From Saxidomus purpurata (Eukaryota; Mollusca; Bivalvia; Venerida; Veneridae), in the NCBI GenBank assembly GCA_022818135.1, contig JAFMSR010000018.1:5029042-5093041 (forward strand): a DNA stretch of 64,000 bases, written 5' to 3'. The notes beneath the pieces were generated by a model, which saw only the letters and a list, made by a program, of their open reading frames with translations, was not told the DNA's origin and searched no databases. A program made the position numbers and the translations under genes. Within the stretch, counting starts at the first letter, position 1. Each line of letters opens with the position of its first letter. Positions 23,460 to 35,900 of the stretch are shown here, one piece after another.

Positions 23460-25220
23460 TTATGTCTCCCTCTCCCATCAGAGGTGAGACATATTGTTTT
23501 TCCGCATCCCGACCATGTGTCTGTATACGTGTGTGTCTGAGTGTCTGTCTATGCGTATGTCCGTGTGCCTATGTGTCTGTCTGTGTGTCTACCTGCGTGT
23601 GTGTCTGTGTGTCTGTCTGTGTGTGTGACTGAGGGCATGTGTGCCTGCGTGCGTGTTTGCCTTCCCGCTTCTCAGTCTGTCTACTTTACCGTATCCGTGC
23701 TTTATCTTCAAAAACTCCTGATTATTATCAAACTTTAATCGAGGCATCTGTATGAAGTGCAGTTGTCCTTACCGTAATTTTGGTTAATATGTTTAAAGGT
23801 CAATGACACAGCGACCTGAAATGTGAAATCATGCCCGCTCTTCATGTCCAAAACCACTTGCACTTTTCATTAAACTTTCAGGGAAGCATCAGCATGAAGT
23901 CAAGTTGTGCATATTGGACTTTGGGGTCTAAGGTCAAGGTCACCGCGCCCTTAGAATTTATATCTTGTCCACTCTAAATTTCTAAAAGCTGTTCTTGGAT
24001 TTTCATCAATCTTGGTTGTGAGTTTGAGTATGAAGTGTAGTTGTGTATATTATAATTTGGGGTCATATGGTCAATGTCACAGGGACCTGAAATGTGAAAA
24101 AAACATGTCCGCATTTCGTCCTCAAACACCTGCTTGATGTTAATCATACTTGACAGGAAACATCAGTATGAAGTGTAGTTGTGCATATTGCAACTTGGCG
24201 TCAGACAGTCAAAGGTCAGGGTCACAGGGGGGCCTGAATGTGAAAAATGTGTCTGATCTTCATCTCCAAAGCCCCGTGTTTCCAAACTTGATGGGAAACA
24301 TCCGTATGAAGTCTAATTGTGCAGATTGTAACTTTGAGTTATATTCTTAAAGGTCTAGGTCACATGGCCTGAAACTTGAAAATCATGTACGCTGCTTATC
24401 CCCTTAAGCAATTCCTGGAGTATAATCAAACTTTGTTTGAAGCAGTAGTAGGAAGTTTACTTGTGCATATTATAATAAGGGTCTGTAGTTCAATGTTAAA
24501 GGGGCATGTAATTTGAAAAAGAATCATTTGTCCGCTCTTCATTTCGAAAACCTCTCTTTGAATTTTCATCAAACTTTCTGAGCAGCATCATTTTGAAATC
24601 TAGTTGTGCATATTTGAAATTGGGGTAATATGGTTAAAAGGTCATGAACACAGGGGCTTGAAGATAGAATACGAAATGTATCTTGTCCAATCTGCTCTCC
24701 ATCTTTAAAAGCCCTTGTTCGATTTTCATCAAACTTAGTGAGAAATATCAGTATGAAGAATTATTTTGGATCATATTATACTTAAAGGTCAAGGTCACAG
24801 TGGCTTGAAAATTGAAAATCTTGTCCGCTCTTCATCTCCTAACGCTACGTTGGATTTTCATCAGACTTTAAGGGAAGCACAATTATGAAGTCTAGTTGTG
24901 CATATTGTAATTTAGAGTCGTATAGTCAAGGTCAAGGTCACAGGGGCCTTAAATTGAATTCCCTGTCCGCTCTTCATTTCTAAAACCATTTCTTTGATTT
25001 TATCTAACATAGTAGGAAGAATCAGTGTAAAATGTTGTTATGAATGATTATTAGGGGACGTCAAATGAGCAAAGTTCAAACTCAAACGGACTTCTAGACT
25101 GTTCTTGGTCTTCAGAAAACCCTTGCTGGATTTTCATCAAACATGGTCTGAAGCATCAGTAAGAAATGCAATTGTGCAAATATAATTTCGGGTCACTTAA
25201 GGGTTTCTTGTCACAGTGAG
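23460..25220. repeat. Eleven-copy degenerate tandem repeat, period ~141 bp
   Basis: The phrase 'atcaaactt...gggaagcatcagtatgaagt' starts at about 23727, 23870, 24005, 24143, 24281, 24424, 24567, 24728, 24859, 25001 and 25134. Each unit also contains GTTGTGCATATTGTAA, GGTCAAGGTCACAGGGGCCT and TCCGCTCTTCATCTC variants. The 5' end (23530-23640) is a degenerate TG-rich microsatellite. Small open frames inside are by-products. Confidence 0.85.
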
Positions 25221-25859
25221 TTGAATTTATGGGAGAGAGGTTGTTTCTCTACAGTGAGGTTTTTCCTTCTGGAGGGAACGGAGTCAGGGATGACATTTGC
25301 TTTTGTTGTTGTTTTTTGTTTTTTTGTAATTCTTGGTAAAATTCAGTCCTATGTTTTTATTGCGATATCCACTTTGGAAATGATGTGTTTCTTAATTCAT
25401 GGTTAATCCTAAGTGTTTTTCATCTTCTTCTTGTTCTACTTACAAATCACTTGTGCGTGTTTCATACAACATTATTAATTTGGTTGATTCATGACGTCTG
25501 CGTTGCCAGAAAACATCAGACCCTTCAGGAACTTGATTTATTGTTTCAGATGATTGCTCAGCTCTCCATTTTCGTGTATTTTTGTAGCAACTTAGTCTAA
25601 ACAAAAGCGCTAATAGAGTAATTCCATAAAAGTAACTTGATTGTAAGTCTACTGTCAAAGATCAAATGCACCCAACTTCCTGCATAAGTTAAATGTTAAA
25701 TATATACATTGTATGAACATTGATTATTGTAAATAATTAAAATAAATCACAATTTGTTTTCTGTAAAAAGACTTTTTATCATGTAAAACGTTCTTATGTC
25801 TTATGGTAGGATGTAATTTAAAATTATGAGATTTAAAAATACACCATGTCGTGAACTAT

Positions 25860-26460
25860 GACACTCAAAACGTCTTTAGAGCTGTTTTATCCCCCGATGC
25901 AAACACAGGATGGGGATATAAGAATGGTCTTCGTCCGTCCGACTGCAACATTTCGTCCCGCTTCATGCCTCCGAAACCCCTTGCAGGATTTTAATAAATG
26001 GTTAAATGCTCATTTCATTAAAACAGCATGCAGAACTCATGTTTTAACCTCGTCTGGTCTGGATCACATTTAAGGGTCATTAAATTTTCATGTCAGCTTT
26101 ATACCTCCTAAACACCTAGAAGGAATATCATGAAACTTGGGTTAAATATTTATCAGATGACGTGAAGTACTGGTGTTCCAATCCTGCCTGCTCAATGTCA
26201 AGGTATTACTTCCGGGCCATTGGAGTGCCGTGTCAGCTTCTAATCACCTAATCTTTGAAGGATTTTATTGAAGCTTTGGTTATATGTTAATCCCATCACG
26301 ATTACTTGCAGAACCCGTGTTCCCACCATGCTATGTCAAAGTCATACTAAGGGGCCATTGTTTTTCTATCAGCTTCATATTTTCTATACATTTTGAAGTA
26401 TTTTCATGAATCTTTGGTCAAGTGTTCTTCCCATCGAGAATATTTGCATAACCTTTGTCA
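25860..26460. repeat. Diverged tandem repeat, related in style to the 23.5-kb array
   Basis: Units containing 'gaaggattttattgaagctttggttatatgtt' and 'cagaactcgtgttccaac' variants recur roughly every 150-160 bp to about 26840, interrupted by a retroelement fragment at 26462-26690. Copies are strongly diverged, so the count is uncertain. Confidence 0.5.
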
Positions 26461-26461
26461 A

Positions 26462-26557
26462 AAAAACAAAAATAATATCAAACAGGGAATGCCACGTACC
26501 AAAAACGCAGCCTCCCCAAAACGAGCCCCACAGCACCCAGAAGTGCACACCACCAAC

Positions 26558-26600
<43 letters not shown>

Positions 26601-26690
26601 CACACACACACAATCATGTACACACACACACATATACACTACCAACACACACTAGCATACAAAGCAAACACACGAGGACAAACCTCATTT
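26462..26690 (-). mobile_element. 5'-truncated copy of the 27.2-kb retroelement 3' end
   Basis: Reads the same as 27212-27605: AACAAAAATAATATCAAACA, GGGAATGCCACGTACC, ACGCAGCCTCCCCAAAACGA, then a CA tract and CAAAGCAAACACACGAGGAC. Homology ends there, so only the 3' terminal part was retained. Confidence 0.8.
26558..26611. repeat. (CA)n microsatellite
   Basis: Interrupted CA repeat inside the truncated retroelement copy, at the same place as the longer tract at 27311. Confidence 0.9.
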
Positions 26691-27310
26691 GATCATGGGC
26701 ACACTAAGGAGTGAAAGACCACGATACTACGTCTTCTGTGAAGGATTTTCAAGAAACTTTTTTCAGTTGTTCATCTTGTCGAAAGTGTGCATAACTCGTG
26801 TTCCAACTGAGCTGACATGAGGTCAAGGTCACACTTAATGGTCAAATATCACCCTTTCCACATTCCTTCTTACGGCTGGGTTACAACTATCTTTCAGACC
26901 GCATTGATATAATTATGGGATTCTATTGAATTCTATTGAAAACATGCAATGATATGTTTCTGGAAACTTTTTTCACTTAGAATCTGATTTTGTTGTTTTA
27001 TTTGTTTATGTTCTGTTTTGTTTTTGTTGTTGTTTTTTTTGTCTTTTAATGGGGTAGGGGGTGGGAGGTGGTGCCAAAATCCCCATACTGAAGTTAAAAT
27101 GGTCGTGCTAAAAAAGTATATGCCAAACTCACAAATTCGGAGATCACAAACAGAAAACCCCAACTAAAACATTAAAGTTTTTAAAACAAGAGTTTTTTAT
27201 GGGGGTGACACCATAATAAAAACAAAAATAATATCAAACAGGGAATGCCACGTACCAAAAACGCAGCCTCCCCAAAACGAACCCCACAGCACCCAGAAGT
27301 GCACACCACC

Positions 27311-27567
<257 letters not shown>

Positions 27568-28016
27568 CCACCCATATACAAAGCAAACACACGAGGACAA
27601 AACGAACAATTAAAGGAACACAGTGGGGCACCGCCTTGGAACGGTCAGTGGCAAAAACACCACTGGGGAGCTTAAACCGGTTTATGGTGCGCACCCAACC
27701 TCACTCTTACCCCCACCATGTTCCAAAGTCACAGGACAGTGTAAACAAAAGTAATCCCTGCTAGGTGAATCTCTAACACACGCAATGGAAACAAAAGGCA
27801 TGGTATGTAAAACACAAAAATGCTCGTGTATAAATATATAAAAAGCAAACCTTGAGAACCAAAAAAACGTATGTACTCAATGCCTTTGCAGAAGGCAGAG
27901 CACCAAGAGAAACACCCTTAAGGGCCCGACGAAACAGGCCAGAGGACAGAAATCAAAACAGTTTCGTCCCAGTGGGATTTAAAAACTGCCCATCACAGAG
28001 TCCTCCCCCTCTTCCG

Positions 28017-28844
28017 TCAGACACAATCAAAGAGGGAAGCATAGCGTCCAACTGTAAACGGGTTGAACACCAAACATGCGGTGTGTTTCAAAACAGTTGG
28101 GTCGTAACCTCTTTTAACAAAACGTTTTATAATTTTAGCAAATACAGTTGGAAAATTGCCATGACCCAAAATCTTACGAAGTTTGTAAACCACATCCCCA
28201 TAAAAATCGGGTTTTGAAATACCTTCTCGCAGAAGAGTCTTTAGATTACTATTGAATTTCAAAACCAAATCAGAATTACGATAGTAAAATTTAGCAAAAT
28301 ATTTACGCAATTTGTAATAACGGTAGCCCTGTTGAAGAAGTTTATTTGTAATATATTGATTACGTTCATTGAAATCCTCAACATAACTACACGCTCTGGC
28401 AAACCGAATTAACTGAGAAATGTATACCCCATAAGATGTAGCATGAGGTACATCCCCATCCAAATGGGGGAAATTTACAATACTAAAATTAAAATCATCC
28501 CTCTTGTCATAAATTTTGGTATGTATAATATTGTTATAAATAGAGAGATGTAAATCTAAAAATGAAGCACCAGTATCCAAATTGTTAGTTTTAATTAACT
28601 GGAGTTCCCGGGGATAAATAGTGTCCACCAATTGACCAAAAAACGGGTTATCCATATTAAGAATATCATCCAGATAGCGTGATGTATTATTAAAAGCAGT
28701 GATAATGTCTGCCTGCGTGTCTGGAGAAAGACTCAACATAAAGTCTCTTTCATAACAATATAAAAACAAATCTGCGACAAGGGGTGCACAATTTGTTCCC
28801 ATGGGAATACCGATTACTTGTCTATTTACTTCTATAAACTTCAC
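28017..28844 (-). pseudogene. Reverse transcriptase fragment (C-terminal part)
   Basis: An open frame of about 275 codons on the minus strand lacks its N-terminal RT part. Near its start it has GIPMGTNCAPLVADLFLYCYE, an RT motif-B-type segment, then RYLDDIL as the catalytic YxDD motif, then YDKRDDFNF and YGVYISQLIRFARAC, which are typical of a widespread retroelement RT family in marine invertebrates. The frame ends in ACLVFNPFTVG and LFDCV. It has no ATG at its N-terminus and is truncated at the insertion point of the neighbouring MITE, so it is not a functional gene, although the frame itself is intact. I cannot assign it to a named clade from motifs alone. Confidence 0.85.
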
Positions 28845-28850
28845 TATTTA

Positions 28851-29537
28851 CACGGACCTATATACACATGGATTGGCAACTCTCGTATCTTCTTTACAAG
28901 TTCAACCTTTTTATCGCGGATGGCGAGATTTTATGCGAGATTTTAGCATCGATGGACAATATCCGAGGTTTGCCGAAATCGGAAACTCCCAGCGTCCACC
29001 TGTCCTCCATCTTGAAAAATAATCAAATTTAATCGTGTCTTCTTCAATATTTATGGCTCATTAGTTTTGTTGTTTTCTTTTAGTAACATCAGTCTCATTC
29101 CAACCTATATCTGTTTTTCGTAATGCGTACAGTAACTTTTATCGATTTTGTATGTTGAAAATTTTGTCAGCGTGATGTAGAATGAAGCTTCTCTCCGTCC
29201 TCCATCTTGGAACGTATCGGGGGAAAAACGTAAACAATGAATCAAATTGAATCGTGTCTACTTCAATATGTATGGCTCAATAGTTTGTATTTTTCTTTGT
29301 TTATGCAACTTTTGTCTTATCCCAAGCTAATGTTTTTTCGTAACGCGTAACTGTTATCGATTTTGTTTGTTGAAAAGTTTGTCAAGTCTGGCGGCACCTG
29401 CCGAATATCACAAATCGGAAAATTTCCGGAAATTTCCGAAAAAACCGAGCGCGCGCAAAGCATGATGGGTAACATTTACTCCGATATCGCATTATCGATT
29501 TTCGAAAGTTGCCAATCCATGTGTATATAGGTCCGTG
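28851..29537. mobile_element. 687-bp MITE with terminal inverted repeats and 7-bp target duplication
   Basis: Both ends read CACGGACCTATATACACATG inward, and the identity continues through GATTGGCAACT. CTATTTA flanks both sides exactly (28844-28850 and 29538-29544). Inside are two diverged copies of a ~215-bp unit, visible as AATCGTGTCTTCTTCAATAT at about 29030 and AATCGTGTCTACTTCAATAT at about 29250. There is no transposase frame. A 7-bp duplication does not point to one common superfamily. Confidence 0.9.
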
Positions 29538-29544
29538 CTATTTA

Positions 29545-29973
29545 TAAATAAATAGATAAACATGAAATAAGTAATTAAATACATAAATAAACAGACGACA
29601 AATTAACCAATTAATTGAATAGTACAGTACAGGCGAGATTGCTTCAACGTCTTCAGTGGAAACCGTTGGAAGATCGTAAGCGGGAGACGTTGTAGGTGGT
29701 CGTGAGAGCAGAAGAAGCCTTCTGGTAATTATAAATGGATTTGGGTACTACATCGGTAGAGTTATTGCTACTATCAAAGATAAAAATAATGATATATTGA
29801 TATGCATCTGTGCAATCACTTTCAAGAATGTAAGTAGGTTTTACTTCATCAGATAAATGTTTAATAAATCTGCATCTATTTTGGTAATTCTTTTTATTAT
29901 GAACTTTTATGTTTTTGAACATAAGCGGTAGTAAAAAAAAACAACAACAACAAAACCTGAAGAAAAAAAAAAC
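29545..29973. other. Upstream region of MED27
   Basis: About 430 bp between the MITE and the MED27 start codon, so the promoter and 5' UTR must lie here or inside the MITE. A 90-codon minus-strand frame (29653-29922) has no recognised homology. A/C-rich low complexity directly precedes the ATG. Confidence 0.5.
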
Positions 29974-32900
29974 ATGACTGAAAATCAGACCGAAAATATC
30001 ATTCAGACTTTAAAACTTACGCAAAAACTACGTGCTAGCGTAGCACATGTTTTTCAAAACCTTGGAGATGGTTGTTCAGTAGCAAAGGGCAATGAAAAGC
30101 AAATATTGAACACATTTCACGAGTCACTTTTAGTTGTAAACAATGACTTCAGGTAAAATCTTTAGTTCGATAGATTACTATTTATTCTCCAATCAGGGGT
30201 TTCTAAAATGACATGGAGATTTAACATGCACGTACAGTTAACTTGAACACACTGACAAGTAAAACAATACTCCTGTGAGTTATGACATGTCAAGCTAGAC
30301 TTATTTTATCAATGTCCCACTTTCAAAGTTTAGAATACCGTCCATTTTTGACTATAAGACGCATTCTTGAGACTCAAAATTGAAGTGCAAATAGGGGGGG
30401 CGCGTCTTATAAGCGGATGCTACAGGAAATTTAACAAACAATCTGGACAAATTCAGTGGTTTTTTTGGGGGCCATTTTGGGCACATTCCCCTCCAAAATG
30501 AATATATATTTTTCCCCATTTTTGACAAAAAAATCACCTCAAAATGGTGAAAAAATCCTTGATTTATTTAATCAAGAGATGGCCAAACTTGGTATAAAAC
30601 ATAAGTTTTCATATTAGGCCAAAAGAAAAAAATAGCTTGTTTCTGCTAACCCGACTGACCCTATTTTTTGCCGCCGACCCTAAGACTTTTTATTGGCAAA
30701 AAAAAACAAACAAATTTTATATTTTTTTTTGAAAATCGACTTATTTTCACTTCTGGGTGCTGTGGGGTTCGTTTGGGGAGGCTGCGTTTTTGGTACGTGG
30801 CATTCCCTGTTTGATATTATTTTTGTTCTAATTAGTCCATTTCGTTTCTTTGTCACCATTTTGCTTTTTAACTCGGAATATTAAGAACGATGGGTTTGAG
30901 GTATTACTACACTAAATCTTTTTCCTTAGTCTTACTGTATAACATTTAAGCAAGGTTCCTATACCAAAATATTCGTTGAGTACTTACACCCCTGTAAACC
31001 TGTAGAACCATTTTAGTTACATCCAAAAATGCCCTTTTTATATGTATAATGTATTACTTTATAGCCAAAAATTAAGCCATTAGGACATCACCCCCTCGTC
31101 TGTAGGATTTTTGTTTACATTCTGTTAAAAAATTCAATATTTTCAGATAGCAATAGGACATCATAATATCAATCTGAAAATTCTTAAAACTATTTTTTTG
31201 TTATGCTCAACCATTGAACTTGAATTTAAATTCCAGAAAATTTTAGTGCTGCCAATCATTTTTGCCAATCCGGAGGTCCTTGGTTAGAATCCAGGGCACT
31301 GGAAATTTCAGCGACGCTTTTCCTGTTTCCCACCCATCTTGAGATGAACTTGTTAGAAACCAAGATGTAGTCTCACGTGTATCGGTGCTTTACACTGGGT
31401 ATGTAAGCAAGATACCGTGAAAAAGGATGGTGGACCATAAGGACATCTAACAAACAAATAACCCACCGATTTAGTGAAGTCATACCTTCAAGTGTGATGC
31501 AAATCCAGATCATAACAGTTTATTTAAGGATTAACAGCAGTTAAATCGGCCCCATTCCCCTCCAAAATTAATATGTATTGTCCCCATTTTTTAGAAAAAA
31601 TTCCTCTTAAAATGTTGAAAAAAAATCTTTGATTTATTTAATCAAGATTTGGCCAAACTTGTTTTAAAAACAAGTTTCAGAAATTAAAATGCTTCAGAAT
31701 CATGATTTGAAACTATTTGATACCTTACATGAAATGGTCTCCTGAAAATAGCCAATTTTTCGTTGGTCACCTATTTTCGCGACCCCGAAGTTTGTTATTA
31801 TTTCAATGAAAATTGTGTTCCAAAGATTAAAAAAGATACATATACAATGTTTTAATTGAAAACAGCAGTATTTAATTACTTATTATTTACGAGTGTTTTA
31901 ACACTATGCTGCTAATTAATGTTCCTGACACCAGTATTTTTATATGAAATTTTGTTATGTGAAATTTTTATGTGTTTTCTTTATATTTGGCAAAAGTATA
32001 AAGTCATTAACATACTTTATAGTTTTGGTTCTTTATTACATTGTTTAACATTATATTTTATACATTTTCTAAAAATTCCCCTTTCTCCTCAGGCTGAAAA
32101 AACCCCACTGAACAGACAATTTATAACATAGGGTCAAGGTTATTTAGAATTCATATATCTAGATGGCTTAATCAAATATCGTTAAAGTAGATTTCCTAAA
32201 TATTTGCATCCAGCTTCAAAAAAAAAAAAAAAAAAAAAAAGTTTACCTACCTACCTACCCTATTTTTTTCTGGGCCATTAGCAGAAACAAGTTTTTTTTT
32301 TCTTTTGCCTTAATGAAAACGCATCAGAATCATTTATTGCAACTTTTGGATAACTTTCATGAGAAATAGTCACCCGAAAATGGCGGATTTTTCGTTTGTC
32401 ACCTATTTTCGCGACCCCAATTTTTGTTATTTTTTCAAGGAAAACAGTGCTCCAAAGATTAAACATGATACTAAAACAATGTTTTCAATTGAAAATAGCA
32501 GTATTACCAATTATTCACGTGTGTTTTAACACCAGTGCTGCTAAGTTATGTTCCTGACACCATATTTCATATAAATTTTGTTATGTTAAATTTTCATGTC
32601 TTATCTTTATATTTGGCAAAAGAATAATGTCATTAACATACTTGATAGTTTTGGTTCTTTTTTTAGGTTTTTAAACAGTATATTTTATACATTTCTAAAA
32701 TTCCCCTTTTCAGGCAAAATTACTAAAAATTCCCCTCCTGACGGGCCCGCCACCTTTCCCCTCAGACTGAAAAAAAACACTGAAATTTGATATTAAAACT
32801 TCAAATCTCACTTTTCAACAAGTACCGGTACTTCGTTTTCGGTAGCCATTTGCAAAACAGTGCTTAAGCGCAGTTGATAATGTTGATTTTTTTCTAAGTT

Positions 32901-35900
32901 ATTTTTTATCTAATTAATCGATTTTTAATTTCATTTTTCTCCTTCCAAACTACAAATATATCGGTCCAAGTTTATTGAGTCTGCAAACCAAAAATAATTA
33001 ATCGGCAATTTTGAAAAAAAAATGCCCAGCGTTAATTCTTAAAATCACTTCAATTGTTATTGACTGCAAATCGTTAAGCAAACATGATAAATTAAACATC
33101 TGTAGATGTTTTCTCTAGACACCAATTAGAAGTATCGTATATTAGGGCTTTATCGTTGGTACCGGTTTCCCATATGACCAACACCCCCAGAAGAGGTTAG
33201 TTATTTTAGGTTTCAGAGGATAGTGCAAGATACAGAAAGCGTCCCGATTCCTGAGACACCCCTGGTTCTTAAACATGCCAGGTGTATAGCACCCATACAT
33301 GGGAACTCGGTTTTAGTCTCATCCGAAAGACTGTTAGTAATTTTAGTTGGTCAGCCCTGGGAATCGAACCCGCTACCTTGAGATTACAAGTCTGGTAACC
33401 TACCGATTGAGCTAACCGGTCTGACCCAATTAGAAGCCAAACTTAGGGGCTTTAAAAAGGTGACACGTCAAAGTGTTAACTGTTGAATAAACACAAACAA
33501 TAGCCAGGGGTCTAACTGTTTTGAGTAAATTTCTCTTTTATTGACACGCGTATTCGCAAGACCAATTGCTCGAAATTAAAATGGATTGGATAATAATCAA
33601 GGTGGGCAAGGCTTATGTTTGATTGATATGTTATTTTGCTGATTGACAGACAAACAACCATAAAAACACAATCAGACATTCACAATAACCGCTTTATTTG
33701 ATAAATATTTTGTTTTCTTTTATCAGAAAATAATTACAATACAGACTTGATAAAATAATTGGTAAACAATCTAAATTAATTCATGGTGATAGAAATTTGT
33801 TTGATAACAATAATTGGCCAGTATTTACTATTCACACACATAAAAACTTAAAAGAATGTTTGCTTGTTTGTTTTTATTGAAAAAATGTTTATGATGCAAC
33901 CAGTATTAAATGAATGGGTAACTTATTGAAGTAAATAGATTGTGATACAAATTTGTTTGATTTCAATTATTATGCTATATAATACAGTATATAATTAATT
34001 TAAAATAGTAGCACTTACTATTTGCTTTGTTTCTTTATTTTCGGACATACGTGAAATACTTCGAAAAAAATGATGAGGTTTATTTCAATTTCATAGATTT
34101 TTACACTGTAAGCAGCGCTTCTGTCTTATAGTCGAGTGCGCCTTATAAGCGAGTATATACGGTATCTTGGACATTATCAGCAATGCATCATAAACCATTT
34201 AGTAAAATACCCATTATCACCAAAATATTAACAAGAACCTAATGGCGTAAAAAAAGGACCAGTTATATTCAAATGGCATTTCTCTCGTCCATTGATAATT
34301 CATGGTGACCGGCCTGACTTTGAAAATTTTGGCTGAAGAGTTCCAAATCTGAAGGAGTGGAAGCCAAGACTTCCAACTTTGAAATGTTTATGAGTGCCAT
34401 GTGTGTGATTAAAGAATCTGAATGTAACAGGTCACTTTTACAGTGTATTTTACCAACATTTTAATAAATATATAATTTCCCTCAAAGGTAAGGTAAAGAG
34501 GAGAAATGCAAAGTCCGGCAATAGATATTTTCACTTGAAAGGGCTGCAAAGTAACTCCACTGTATGGGGTGATTCATGTTCTTCTTGAGGTCATGCGAAG
34601 TCATGTTATTTTCACTCACTCGACACTTAGCGTTTTTTGCATATTACTCCAGAGCTGTACTTTACCTCAGATGGTCATAAACCAAGTTTATATTTTTGCA
34701 CTTATTAGTGCTGTTTTGTTAACGTCACATTAATTTTTCTTTAAAAAAATATATTGCAGCAAGCCAATGCTATTAAAACAGACAATGTATTCTTTATCTT
34801 CAATATAAGTTAAAATTGATAAAGAAAAATGTGTAAAAAATATTTAAACGTCTAAACAAAAGGGGACACTCTTACTTTGTGAAGCATGTTAGACACACAC
34901 ACAGTCCTCTATACTATTATTTTAATTCATATTAAAGAAAGCAGATATTGAGAGTTAAAAAAACGATACAGATATAAACAGAGGATAAAACTGCTAAATA
35001 CATGTGACCTCGTTCCTGGGCTGAAATCACTTTACATATAAATATATCCAGGAAATTCATAGAATTCAATGCAAGGATAATTAAAGCTCTCACATTTTAC
35101 ACAATTTGGCTAAATAATCATAATCTTTGGACAAAACCAACTGGGTAATGCAGACACGTGAAACAAAACCCTCTAAATTTTCAATGTTTTGTTAGGTAAC
35201 TGTATGCATGGTAGTCGTACTGCGGTCTTGGCAAGTTCACCAGGGGAGAAATCCCACAGTCGACCAGAACTATAAACAATTTCAAAAAAATCTTTGAAAC
35301 AATACCAGCCTCATGCAAATCTTGATGTTGACAAAGTTAACCCTATACATGCCTGTCACAACCATTTTGTCTTATTCTCTTTGATGTCTGTTTCAGTGAT
35401 CTGGAGAAAGCATGTGGATCTCTGCAGTCACTTTCATCAGTTACTCCCAACAGTATATATTTGAGCATAGATCCTGCAATTGATAAGTCTCCAGTATACA
35501 CACAGATATTCCAGGCATATAAATGGTCAAACAAGGTAAGTTCAGCAGTTTTGAGGGCTTTTATACACCAGCCTCAAAAGACAGGGCATAAGTAAGATGA
35601 TTAATAATTGGCAGGTAGCATCTATTTACATTGTCAGCACTGTAAATTAAAAAAGTTTCATTGGATCATCACCAAACCATGCGATAATGTTCATGGGTGT
35701 AATATCTGAACCATCCAAATTTCTCCTGGCATTACAGGGTTATTGCACTTTAATTATGGACATTTTGCCAAATTGATACTGTCCACTATATAACATGAAT
35801 AGTTACACCCCCGATCACATAGAGTTAGAAGATTTACTTGTTTCAGCTTGTTTGTCTGTCTGTCTGTAGATGGAATATTGTTGACACTAAATCTCCAAAA

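Larger units (their letters stand above)
30336..34164. mobile_element. ~3.8-kb TA-flanked element in MED27 intron 1
   Basis: The left end TA|CCGTCCATTTTTGACTATAA and the right end TTATAAGCGAGTATATACGG|TA are inverted. Both contain the ACTATAAGAC/CTTATAAGCG motif pair, and a TA dinucleotide flanks each side as in Tc1/mariner-type insertion. The interior contains a diverged duplication (31560-32110 against 30470-30600 and 32290-32780), a retroelement 3' fragment, a SINE-like copy and a MetaSINE. No transposase frame is visible, so it is non-autonomous or a composite. Confidence 0.6.

Noticed and set aside
29653..29922. Minus-strand frame as the missing N-terminal part of the reverse transcriptase
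   Set aside because: No RT motif is present, and the frame directly upstream of the RT fragment meets a stop once the MITE is removed.
33350..33428. tRNA gene (apparent TGT anticodon)
   Set aside because: The cloverleaf has extra bases before the D arm and is continuous with a MetaSINE body, so it is a SINE head.
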